From JAGQSZ01 sp049647585 (GTDB lineage Bacteria > Actinomycetota > Acidimicrobiia > Acidimicrobiales > Microtrichaceae), in contig JBARXY010000026.1 in the NCBI GenBank assembly GCA_049647585.1, positions 62,001 through 126,000 on the forward strand: a stretch of 64,000 bases of DNA, written 5' to 3'. This document shows positions 44,946 to 52,086 of this stretch, piece by piece. The notes under the pieces were generated by a model. It was not told the origin of the DNA, did no database searches, and was given only the letters and a program-made list of their open reading frames with translations. A program made the translations under genes and the position numbers. Each line of letters starts with the position of its first letter. Within the stretch, counting starts at the first letter, position 1.

Positions 44946-45377
44946 ATGGACGCCTCCGTAGTTCTGAAGCTCGTCCGCCGTAGGTCGGGATTATCTCTGC
45001 GCAGCTTGGCGCAGCGGGCTGGGACCTCGCACGCGACACTCTCCTCCTATGAGGCGGGCCGGGTCGTGCCGTCGGTAGGGACGCTGGATCGAATTGTGAC
45101 TGCTGCTGGTTTCGACCTGCAGGTGAGTCTGGAATCACGGATCGATGGGCCTGGTACAGGTGATGATCTGAAATGTGCTGGTCCGGGGGCGCATGGGGAT
45201 CGAGCGGCAGGCCGGAACGGGCCCGACGACACGGAAGGGCCCGACAGCGGGCGTGCGGCCCGCGGTCAAGAACTGGTCGAGGTGTTGGAGTTGGCGGCGA
45301 TGTTCCCCGCCCGCCACACCTCGACGCTTGAGGCACCCATTTTCGGGCGCACTCGCGTAGTTGTCAGTAGCAACTGA
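44946..45377 (+). CDS. XRE-family helix-turn-helix regulator, putative antitoxin partner
   Basis: 143 aa. Residues 5-62 form an HTH of the XRE type (VLKLVRRRSGLSLRSLAQRAGTSHATLSSYEAGRVVPSVGTLDRIVTAAG). The rest is a disordered Gly, Asp-rich linker and a short end including LELAAMFPARHTSTLEAPIFGRTRV. A palindrome over its -10 box (44918-44937) suggests it represses itself. The start ATG is probably leaderless. It is followed by a nucleotidyltransferase-fold gene 36 bp on, so the two form a pair similar to known regulator-NTase toxin-antitoxin units. Confidence 0.82.
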   Translation: MDASVVLKLVRRRSGLSLRSLAQRAGTSHATLSSYEAGRVVPSVGTLDRIVTAAGFDLQVSLESRIDGPGTGDDLKCAGPGAHGDRAAGRNGPDDTEGPDSGRAARGQELVEVLELAAMFPARHTSTLEAPIFGRTRVVVSSN

Positions 45378-45413
45378 GGATCGACAGCAACTGAGATCGG
45401 TAGCAACTGGGCA
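45366..45413. repeat. 16-bp imperfect tandem repeat (3 copies)
   Basis: Three copies centred on TAGCAACTGAG / CAGCAACTGAG / TAGCAACTGGG span the junction between the XRE stop and the NTase ATG. The third copy supplies the sequence just before the start codon. Confidence 0.75.
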
Positions 45414-45944
45414 ATGGGGCTTCCCGAGAAGATCGTCGCAATTCATGAGTCACTCGACACCGCTGGGATACCGCACGCCTTCGGTGGAGCGCTCGCATTG
45501 GCATGGTGCACCCAGCGGGCGCGGGGCACCATCGACATCGATGTGAACATCTTCGTCACTCCGGATTCAGCCGAGCGGGTGTTCACGTCACTTCCCGAGG
45601 GCGTTGCGTGGACTGCCCATGACCTCGAACTGATCCAACGGGATGGTCAGCTGAGGCTCTGGTGGGACACGACTCCGGTCGATGTCTTCCTGAGCACCAC
45701 AGAATTCCACCGGGAGGTCGCCACCCGTGCCCGTTCGGAACTCTTCATGGACCTCGAGATTCCCTTCCTATCGTGTACCGATCTTGCCGTCTTCAAGGCT
45801 TTCTTCAATCGCACCAAGGACTGGGCCGACATCGAGGAGATGGTCACCGCTGGAACTCTTGACATCGAGAGAGTCGTCGGTGTCCTCGTCACGTACCTCG
45901 GAAGAACCGACGAAAGGGTCGACCGCTTGCTCGGCCTCGTCTGA
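45414..45944 (+). CDS. Nucleotidyltransferase-fold protein, putative toxin
   Basis: 176 aa. The N-terminal part has the NTase fold signature: a GGALALAWCTQRARGTIDIDVNIFV stretch (G24, G25, then D41 and D43) with VDVFLS as the likely third acidic strand near 88. The C-terminus is helical (LAVFKAFFNRTKDWADIEEM), typical of the AbiEii/MNT-like group. Such enzymes transfer a nucleotide to tRNA or protein and act as toxins. Pairing with an XRE regulator supports this, but the target is unknown. Confidence 0.75.
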   Translation: MGLPEKIVAIHESLDTAGIPHAFGGALALAWCTQRARGTIDIDVNIFVTPDSAERVFTSLPEGVAWTAHDLELIQRDGQLRLWWDTTPVDVFLSTTEFHREVATRARSELFMDLEIPFLSCTDLAVFKAFFNRTKDWADIEEMVTAGTLDIERVVGVLVTYLGRTDERVDRLLGLV

Positions 45945-45989
45945 ATGGCAGCGACCCGGCCCGACCGGAAAGCCGAGTGAGGTCGACCC

Positions 45990-46460
45990 TCAGCTGACTT
46001 CCATCACGATGACCTGCAGGACTCCACCGGGAGCCTCGTAGGAAACCGTGTCACCGACTTTCGCCCCGAGCAGTTGCTCGCCCAACGGCGAGTTGGGAGA
46101 GATCACATTGAGGTCGTCGCGGCGTTCCTCGATGGAACCGATCAGGTACTTCTCGGCCTCGTCGTCATCGTCGCCGTCGTACTTGATCAAGACGATTGAT
46201 CCGGCCATGACTTTGTCCGAACCGGCGGCGTCGACGATCTCGCAGTTCTCGAGGATCGAGAAGAGTTGGGCGATCCGCCCCTCCATTTTGGCCTTCTCCT
46301 CCTTGGCGGCGTGGTACTCGGCGTTTTCCTTCAGGTCGCCGTGCTCCCGTGCCCGCTCGATCTTGTCGGCCAACTCGATCCGTCCATGTGTACGGAGGTT
46401 TTCAAGTTCTTCCACGAGCCTGTCGTGTGCTGCCTTTGAGAGCTCGTGCGTTTGCGCCAT
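45990..46460 (-). CDS. greA: Transcription elongation factor GreA
   Basis: 156 aa. The N-terminal antiparallel coiled coil has ENLRTHGRIELADKIERAREHGDLKENAEYHAAKEE, whose tip acidic residues act in RNA polymerase to cleave stalled RNA. The FKBP-like C-terminal domain ends the protein (NSPLGEQLLGAKVGDTVSYEAPGG). The TAACGT box at 46467-46472 (minus) lies exactly 6 nt before the ATG at 46460, so the upstream ATG at 46466 is rejected. Confidence 0.95.
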   Translation of the reverse strand: MAQTHELSKAAHDRLVEELENLRTHGRIELADKIERAREHGDLKENAEYHAAKEEKAKMEGRIAQLFSILENCEIVDAAGSDKVMAGSIVLIKYDGDDDDEAEKYLIGSIEERRDDLNVISPNSPLGEQLLGAKVGDTVSYEAPGGVLQVIVMEVS

Positions 46461-46563
46461 ACCCATACGTTACGCGGCCGACGCTGTAGCCAAGGACCTC
46501 CCTCGCGACGAGCACGCAAGCGAGGCATTTCCAATGGATATCCCACTGGATCGGACGGGCTGG

Positions 46564-46569
46564 TAGAAT
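46564..46569 (+). promoter_or_regulatory. Putative -10 box (TAGAAT) of the leuB leader
   Basis: TAGAAT ends 7 nt before the ATG of a 12-codon ORF at 46577, so the transcript would start at or beside that codon. No clear -35 is seen. Confidence 0.6.
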
Positions 46570-46576
46570 GCCCGCC

Positions 46577-46615
46577 ATGTTCCGTCGCACCACTCCGGAC
46601 GTAACCATTCGCTAG
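46577..46615 (+). CDS. Leader peptide of the leuB-ilvE-cimA attenuator
   Basis: Twelve codons, MFRRTTPDVTIR, ending in TAG. It has no ribosome site and probably starts at the 5' end of the RNA. Thr occurs three times and Val and Ile once each near the stop; the enrichment is suggestive only. The stop lies at the foot of a 10-bp hairpin that is followed by a perfect terminator before leuB. Confidence 0.55.
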   Translation: MFRRTTPDVTIR

Positions 46616-46640
46616 CGCACGTCGACATCCGACGTGCGCT
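46614..46640 (+). promoter_or_regulatory. Pause-like hairpin after the leader peptide
   Basis: AGCGCACGTC (46614-46623) pairs perfectly with 46631-46640 around a 7-nt loop. Its left arm includes the last two bases of the leader stop codon, so a ribosome there would block it. Confidence 0.65.
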
Positions 46641-46643
46641 CAG

Positions 46644-46674
46644 AACCGTCCACTTTCGTGGACGGTTTCTTTTT
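46644..46674 (+). terminator. Rho-independent terminator upstream of leuB (attenuator)
   Basis: AACCGTCCAC (46644-46653) pairs perfectly with GTGGACGGTT (46658-46667) around TTTC, followed by TCTTTTTG. It lies between the leader promoter and leuB, and greA is transcribed the other way, so it can only act on the leuB transcript. Confidence 0.85.
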
Positions 46675-46679
46675 GTCCC

Positions 46680-46735
46680 CAAACAGGCAAGTCCAAACAG
46701 GCAAGTCCAAAGGGACAAGTTCAAACAGACAAGTG
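46680..46735. repeat. 14-bp tandem repeat (4 copies)
   Basis: Two exact copies of caaacaggcaagtc are followed by caaagggacaagtt and caaacagacaagtg, just after the terminator. Confidence 0.9.
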
Positions 46736-46770
46736 CAGAAGCACCCGAGATCATTGGAGCCCAGTCCGAA

Positions 46771-47769
46771 ATGACCTACAAGATCGGCGTTATCGGCGGA
46801 GACGGCATCGGGCCCGAGGTAATTGCCGAGGCTCTCAAGGTGATCGACGCGACCGGCGTCGCATACGACAGCACCGAATACGACCTGGGTGCCCACCGCT
46901 ACCTGGATGACGGTGTCGTCCTACCCGATGAGACTCTCGAGGAATGGCGCGGGTTGGACGCACTGCTTCTCGGAGCCGTGGGAGACCCTGCCCCGGGTGT
47001 GTCCGCACCTGCCGGGCTCGTCGAGCGCGGAATTCTGCTGCGCATGCGTTTCGACCTGGACCAGTACATCAACCTGCGCCCCTTCCGACTTCCGCCGAAG
47101 ACCGACTTCGAGGTGATCCGGGAGAACACCGAGGGCACCTACGCCGGTGAGGGCGGTTTTCTACGCAAGGGGACTGCCAACGAGATCGCGACCCAGGGCT
47201 CGGTCAACACCCGAATGGGAGTCGAGCGCTGCATCCGGTTTGCGTTCGAGCGGGCAACGAACACCGAACGCAAGCACCTGACTCTGGTCCACAAGAAGAA
47301 CGTGCTGACCTTCGCCGGCGACCTGTGGCAACGGGTATTCGACATGGTTGCCGAGGAGTACCCGCAAGTAGGGACCGGCTATGACCACATCGACGCAGCG
47401 TGCATCCATTTCGTCGAGCGGCCCGAACGCTACGACGTCATCGTCACCGACAATCTCTTCGGCGACATCCTCACCGACCTCGGCGGTGCCGTCGCCGGGG
47501 GAGTGGGCTTCGCTGCCTCGGCCAACCTGAACCCAGCCCGGACCGGCCCCTCGATGTTCGAGCCGGTCCACGGAACCGCACCGGACATCGCTGGCAAGGG
47601 ACTTGCGAACCCCGCGGCAGCGATCATCTCCGCCGGCCTGATGCTCGAATTCCTGGGCGAAGAGGCGGCAGCAGCCAAGGTGGCCGAAGCCACCAAGTCA
47701 CCCGAGCGTTATTCGGGTTCGACCTCTGAAATCGGCGATCAGATCGCCAGCGAAGTTTCCGGAAGCTGA
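46771..47769 (+). CDS. leuB: 3-Isopropylmalate dehydrogenase family (LeuB)
   Basis: 332 aa oxidative decarboxylase. It starts YKIGVIGGDGIGPEVIAEALKVI; the substrate and metal residues lie in ENTEGTYAGEGGF, VHKKNVLTF and DNLFGDILTDLGG. The NAD loop GSMFEPVHG-type (PSMFEPVHGTAPDIAGKGLANP) follows. It may serve leucine synthesis and, with CimA downstream, methylmalate dehydrogenation toward isoleucine. An attenuator and four 14-bp repeats precede it. ilvE follows after 74 bp. Confidence 0.94.
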   Translation: MTYKIGVIGGDGIGPEVIAEALKVIDATGVAYDSTEYDLGAHRYLDDGVVLPDETLEEWRGLDALLLGAVGDPAPGVSAPAGLVERGILLRMRFDLDQYINLRPFRLPPKTDFEVIRENTEGTYAGEGGFLRKGTANEIATQGSVNTRMGVERCIRFAFERATNTERKHLTLVHKKNVLTFAGDLWQRVFDMVAEEYPQVGTGYDHIDAACIHFVERPERYDVIVTDNLFGDILTDLGGAVAGGVGFAASANLNPARTGPSMFEPVHGTAPDIAGKGLANPAAAIISAGLMLEFLGEEAAAAKVAEATKSPERYSGSTSEIGDQIASEVSGS

Positions 47770-47843
47770 CCACAGCCTTCCGACCGCGGTCAGTTCCGCA
47801 CCAGCAACCGACTACACCAGAACAGTCCACAGGAGTCACAGAC

Positions 47844-48761
47844 ATGCCCATCACCCCCACCGCCAAGATCTGGATGAACGGCGAACTCGTCGATTGGGAC
47901 GCAGCCCAGATCCACGTGCTGACCCACAGCCTCCACTATGGAATGGGAGTTTTCGAAGGCATCCGTGCTTACGAGACCACCTCGGGACCTGGCATTTTCA
48001 GGCTGACCGAACATATCGAGCGGCTGTTCAACTCGGCGAAGATTCTCATGATGGACATCCCCTACACCGTCGATGAGATCGTCGATGCAACCAAGACCGT
48101 CGTTCGCGAATCGGGTCTGCCGTCCTGTTACATCCGCCCCATCGCCTATTACGGATATGGCGAGATGGGTCTCAACACCCTTCCCTGTTCGGTCGACGTT
48201 GCGATCGCCTGCTGGCCATGGGGCGCCTATCTCGGAGACGATGCACTGACCAAGGGCATCAGCGCCAAGATCAGTACCTGGATCCGCCACGACCACAACG
48301 CGATGCCGCCGGCCTCGAAGACCACCGGCAACTACGTCAACAGTTCGCTCGCCAAGATCGAGGCGCTCAAAGCTGGCTACGACGAGGCGATCATGCTGAA
48401 CGGTCAGGGACTCGTCTCGGAGTGCACCGGCGAGAATCTCTTCGTCTCACGCGGAGGGATGCTGCTGACTCCGCCTGGATCTGCCGGGGCGCTCGAAGGC
48501 ATCACCCAGGACACCGTCATCGCGATTGCCGAGGACATGGACATCGAATGCGCGGTCACCGACCTGACGCGCTCCGACCTCTACGTTGCGGACGAGATCT
48601 TCCTCTGTGGCACAGCCGCCGAAGTTTCAGCGGTCAATGCCGTCGATGATCGACCGGTCACGTGCCCAGGTCCATTCACCGCGGCCATCGGAGCCGAGTA
48701 CGCCAGGGTCGTCAGGGGTCAGTCCGAGCAGTACAAGGACTGGGTGGAATTGGTCTCATGA
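47844..48761 (+). CDS. ilvE: Branched-chain amino acid aminotransferase
   Basis: 305 aa fold-type IV PLP enzyme. HSLHYGMGVFEGIRAYET near 28-45 and the lysine K159 in ASKTTGNYVNSSLAK carry the substrate pocket and Schiff base. EGITQDTVIAIAEDM and LCGTAAEVSAV near the C-terminus hold the PLP phosphate. It catalyses the last step of Ile, Leu and Val synthesis. TGA overlaps cimA by four bases (ATGA), so the three genes act as an operon. Confidence 0.95.
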   Translation: MPITPTAKIWMNGELVDWDAAQIHVLTHSLHYGMGVFEGIRAYETTSGPGIFRLTEHIERLFNSAKILMMDIPYTVDEIVDATKTVVRESGLPSCYIRPIAYYGYGEMGLNTLPCSVDVAIACWPWGAYLGDDALTKGISAKISTWIRHDHNAMPPASKTTGNYVNSSLAKIEALKAGYDEAIMLNGQGLVSECTGENLFVSRGGMLLTPPGSAGALEGITQDTVIAIAEDMDIECAVTDLTRSDLYVADEIFLCGTAAEVSAVNAVDDRPVTCPGPFTAAIGAEYARVVRGQSEQYKDWVELVS

Positions 48762-50446
48762 GCGACGCCGACAAGCCGAGCTCAAAGCCGTCCAGTTCGG
48801 AAAACGATGCAGAGCTGTTCCGCGAGACGGTAAGTCGTCCGGAGGGAACTCCGTCCGCGGTCGAGATCTTCGACACCACACTGCGCGACGGCACACAGTT
48901 CGAAGGTATTTCGCTGTCGGTTGACGACAAGTTGAGGGTTGCAGAACAGCTCGACTGGCTGGGTGTGCACTGGATCGAAGGTGGTTACCCGCTGTCGAAC
49001 CCCAAGGACGAGGAGTTCTTCCGGAGGGCTCGCACTGAACTGAAGCTGACTACCTCGACGCTCCTGGCTTTCGGGTCGACCAGACGTCCACTGGGGCGTT
49101 CCGACGATGACCCGACGCTTCGGGCGCTTGTCGAGGCGGGCACCTCGACGGTCTGCATCGTCGCCAAGAGTTCCGCCTTCCATGTCACCGAAGCTCTGCG
49201 TACGACACTCGACGAGGGTCTTGCCATGGTGGCCGATTCGGTTCAGTTTCTGAAGCGTGCCGGACTGCGGGTCTTTGTTGACGCCGAGCATTTCTTCGAC
49301 GGTTACCGCCAGCACCCCGAGTTCACGCTGGGCGTTGTCGAGACTGCGCTGATGAGCGGTGCCGACGCGATAGTTCTCTGCGACACCAACGGTGGATCGT
49401 TGCCACACGATGTCCAGCGCATCACCCGAGAGGTGGTCACGTTCGTGGGTGACGACGCGATGGTCGGAATCCACACCCAGAACGACTCGGGCTGTGCCGT
49501 TGCCAACTCAGTGGCAGCGGTCGTCGGAGGGGCCCGGCACGTGCAGGGGACCGTCAACGGCTACGGAGAGAGGACCGGCAACGCCAACCTGATGACGGTC
49601 ATCCCCGACCTGACGCTCAAAATGGGTGTCGAAACTCTGCCGGCCGGACGGATGGAGCGCTTGACTGCCGTGTCGCGCCATGTCGCGGAACTCGTCAATC
49701 TGCCGCCCCACCCTGCTGATCCATATGTCGGATCATCAGCCTTCGCACACAAGGGCGGACTCCATACCTCGGCTATCGGACGTGTCGGCGGAGCGAGCTA
49801 TGAGCACATCGATCCGACCGTGGTCGGCAACCGCACCCGGGTGCTCGTATCCGACCTCGGTGGGCGCGCCGGAATGGCCATGAAGGCACAGGAATTCGGA
49901 GTCGAACTCAGCGACCGGGCCGCAGGTGAACTCTCTGAGGAACTCAAGCGTCTCGAGGCCCAGGGGTTCGTCTTCGAGGCAGCCGACGCGTCGCTCGAGT
50001 TGCTGATGCGACGTTCAAATGGCTGGCAGCAGAGCTACTTCGAGGTCGAGGCCTACCGGGTGTCTGCATATCATCGTGAGGGCGTCGCCGTGGCCGACGA
50101 TGTCGAATCCGAGTTGGCGACCGAAGCAACCGTCAAACTGTGGGTAGGCGGGGAGCGGATCGCGTCGGTCGGCGAAGGAAACGGTCCCGTCAACGCTCTC
50201 GACGCCGCGCTGCGAGCTGCGCTTGAACCTCGCTATCCGGCGTTGGAACCGATCCACCTGACCGACTTCAAGGTCCGGGTACTCGACTCGACCGCCGACA
50301 CCGGTGCCGTCACCCGAGTGCTTGTCGATTCAAGCAACGGTGAACAGACCTGGACGACCATCGGGGTGTCGCCCAACGTCATCGAAGCGTCGTGGATGGC
50401 CATGATCGACGCCATCGTGTTCGGCCTGATGGTCGCTGACCGCTAG
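48758..50446 (+). CDS. cimA: Citramalate synthase
   Basis: 562 aa. The HMGL TIM-barrel region has FDTTLRDGTQFEGISLSV, AEHFFDGYRQHPEF, DTNGGSLPHDV and VGIHTQNDSGCAVANS, the set that marks CimA-type rather than LeuA-type enzymes. A C-terminal LeuA regulatory domain starts near 430 (YRVSAYHREGVAVADDVESEATVKLWV). It condenses pyruvate and acetyl-CoA to (R)-citramalate, bypassing threonine for isoleucine. The ATG at 48758 overlaps ilvE; the longer frame within ilvE is rejected. Confidence 0.94.
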   Translation: MSDADKPSSKPSSSENDAELFRETVSRPEGTPSAVEIFDTTLRDGTQFEGISLSVDDKLRVAEQLDWLGVHWIEGGYPLSNPKDEEFFRRARTELKLTTSTLLAFGSTRRPLGRSDDDPTLRALVEAGTSTVCIVAKSSAFHVTEALRTTLDEGLAMVADSVQFLKRAGLRVFVDAEHFFDGYRQHPEFTLGVVETALMSGADAIVLCDTNGGSLPHDVQRITREVVTFVGDDAMVGIHTQNDSGCAVANSVAAVVGGARHVQGTVNGYGERTGNANLMTVIPDLTLKMGVETLPAGRMERLTAVSRHVAELVNLPPHPADPYVGSSAFAHKGGLHTSAIGRVGGASYEHIDPTVVGNRTRVLVSDLGGRAGMAMKAQEFGVELSDRAAGELSEELKRLEAQGFVFEAADASLELLMRRSNGWQQSYFEVEAYRVSAYHREGVAVADDVESELATEATVKLWVGGERIASVGEGNGPVNALDAALRAALEPRYPALEPIHLTDFKVRVLDSTADTGAVTRVLVDSSNGEQTWTTIGVSPNVIEASWMAMIDAIVFGLMVADR

Positions 50447-50456
50447 CCTGAAACCG

Positions 50457-50993
50457 ATGGCTGCTCCGGAATACGTCCCCCTTGACCCGACTGTCGAGCT
50501 TCGTTCGTACGGATCTCCGCCCAGGCGCCCGGAACCGTGGGTCAAGTACCGACCGGCAGAACTTCATGGGCTCCAGCCCCTGGCGCCGGGACTCGGCGTC
50601 ACCGGCCCGGACCCGGGTTACGCGTTGACCTTGGCTGCCCGCTACAAGGGGAAGATTCAGCTTGCACCGGGTGAGAAGGAGTCCGACGCCCTGGCCGGGG
50701 CGGGTGCGGTCGCCATGAAGAGGGCAGCCCTTTCGGGTCGTGCCCCGATCCTTGCCGACGTGAGGGTGGCTCTAACGATCTGGGGCTACCTCAATCCGAG
50801 TCCGCCCGCCGATCTGGTGGAACTGCGAAAAGAGCTTTTCGAAGAGGTCCACAACCCGGCTGACTATCCGCGGTTGCGCATGATTGCGGACCTGGTTCCG
50901 GACAAGGTTCTCGCGGTCGACCCGGACACGGTCTACCGGGCACACAACATCGACTGGCGCCGGTGCATCAACGTCCAGCCGGCTCTGAACTAG
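50457..50993 (+). CDS. Conserved hypothetical protein downstream of cimA
   Basis: 178 aa, no membrane segment or signal. I do not recognise a named domain. It starts EYVPLDPTVELRSYGSPPRRPEPW; a glycine-rich stretch ALAGAGAVAMKRAAL follows, then an amphipathic part with LRKELFEEVHNPADYPRLRMIADLVPDKVL. It is 11 bp after cimA, yet TAGCCT at 50444-50449 lies exactly 7 nt before its ATG, so it may also have its own leaderless promoter. Confidence 0.75.
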   Translation: MAAPEYVPLDPTVELRSYGSPPRRPEPWVKYRPAELHGLQPLAPGLGVTGPDPGYALTLAARYKGKIQLAPGEKESDALAGAGAVAMKRAALSGRAPILADVRVALTIWGYLNPSPPADLVELRKELFEEVHNPADYPRLRMIADLVPDKVLAVDPDTVYRAHNIDWRRCINVQPALN

Positions 50994-51005
50994 GGCCGAA
51001 CGCCG

Positions 51006-51974
51006 CTAGGGCCAGATGAATACCGGGGTGCCCTGCCCGAAGTCCTTTGCAAGCTGGTTGATCACGTCGTTCTCTACCCGTACACAGCCATTGGAGCGGT
51101 CCTGTCCCATGAGTTCGGGACGGTTTGTGCCGTGGAGGGCGATGACCGGAACCCCGGAATCGAACTCGTTCAGAGTCTCGCTGTAGCCGTTCGTCGCAAG
51201 CGCGAACGGCCCGTAGGACCCGCCGGTGTTCTGGTAGGGAACCACGTCGGTTACGAAGAACGTGCCCGTCGGCGTCGGCGTGTTCGAGACTCCGGTAACT
51301 GCGGTGGTCTCGAGGACCTTGTTGGCGCCGTCATAGGCAGTCAAGCGATGTTCGCCGACGTGTAGTTCGATCCGCTTGGTCGTCTGATGCAGGTCGACAT
51401 CGGCCACCGGGATGTACCCCTCGGTCCCATTGGGTCGCACCGGCAAGTGGACCTTGAGCCAGGCGCCACGCCGTTCCGAAACCAGAAACGTCAATGGTTG
51501 GGCTGGGTCGTAAGGGCCCGGATTCTCAAATCTCCAGCCATCAGGTGTCGCGTAGCGACCTACCACCGGACTCAGCTCTGTCGGAATCGCGTCCCGCTTG
51601 GGTGCAGTGTCTCTGCTCCACGGCGGAGACTCTGCCACGGTGGTCGGAACGATCGAGGGTCCCGAGGTGAGCCAGTCCGCCGGTGCAGCTGTCAGGACCC
51701 TGATCTCGGTGAGGCTGGACTTGACCGTCGCGACCTCGGATACGCCGGAAGGAAGAGTCTCGATGGTGGTGGAGGTCGTGGTCGTGGCGACCGTGTCCTT
51801 CGTCACGACCGGCTTGTCGTCGCCACGGGTCAATACAAAACCCGCAATCACCAGTATCAGCGCTGCGACTGCTACGCCCGCTCCGCCGAGAACCTTGGGG
51901 GAGCGCAGTCCGGTACTGGCGCCACCAGGTCCTTCGGTTTCGTTGGCGGACCCGCCAAGTGTGTTCTCGTCGCT
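51006..51974 (-). CDS. L,D-transpeptidase (YkuD domain), membrane anchored
   Basis: 322 aa. A membrane segment (VLGGAGVAVAALILVIAGFVLTRG) near residues 28-50 is followed by a Thr-rich linker and an outer part. The C-terminal YkuD domain has HGTNRPELMGQDRSNGCVRVEN, holding the catalytic His and Cys in the S-x-G-C-x-R motif. It makes 3-3 cross-links in peptidoglycan. The ATG at 52010 lies inside a TAGCAT box; the GTG at 51974, with GGAG 10 nt upstream, is therefore the preferred start. Confidence 0.9.
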   Translation of the reverse strand, partial: SDENTLGGSANETEGPGGASTGLRSPKVLGGAGVAVAALILVIAGFVLTRGDDKPVVTKDTVATTTTSTTIETLPSGVSEVATVKSSLTEIRVLTAAPADWLTSGPSIVPTTVAESPPWSRDTAPKRDAIPTELSPVVGRYATPDGWRFENPGPYDPAQPLTFLVSERRGAWLKVHLPVRPNGTEGYIPVADVDLHQTTKRIELHVGEHRLTAYDGANKVLETTAVTGVSNTPTPTGTFFVTDVVPYQNTGGSYGPFALATNGYSETLNEFDSGVPVIALHGTNRPELMGQDRSNGCVRVENDVINQLAKDFGQGTPVFIWP

Positions 51975-52086
51975 CACCTGTGCTGTTCTCCAACTTCGGG
52001 GATTCCCCATGCTAGAGGTCGGACAGCCGAAATTGGGGTTGGGGACAGCGGAAAGCTGAGCGCCTGCAGGCGGTAGCCTCGGGCAC

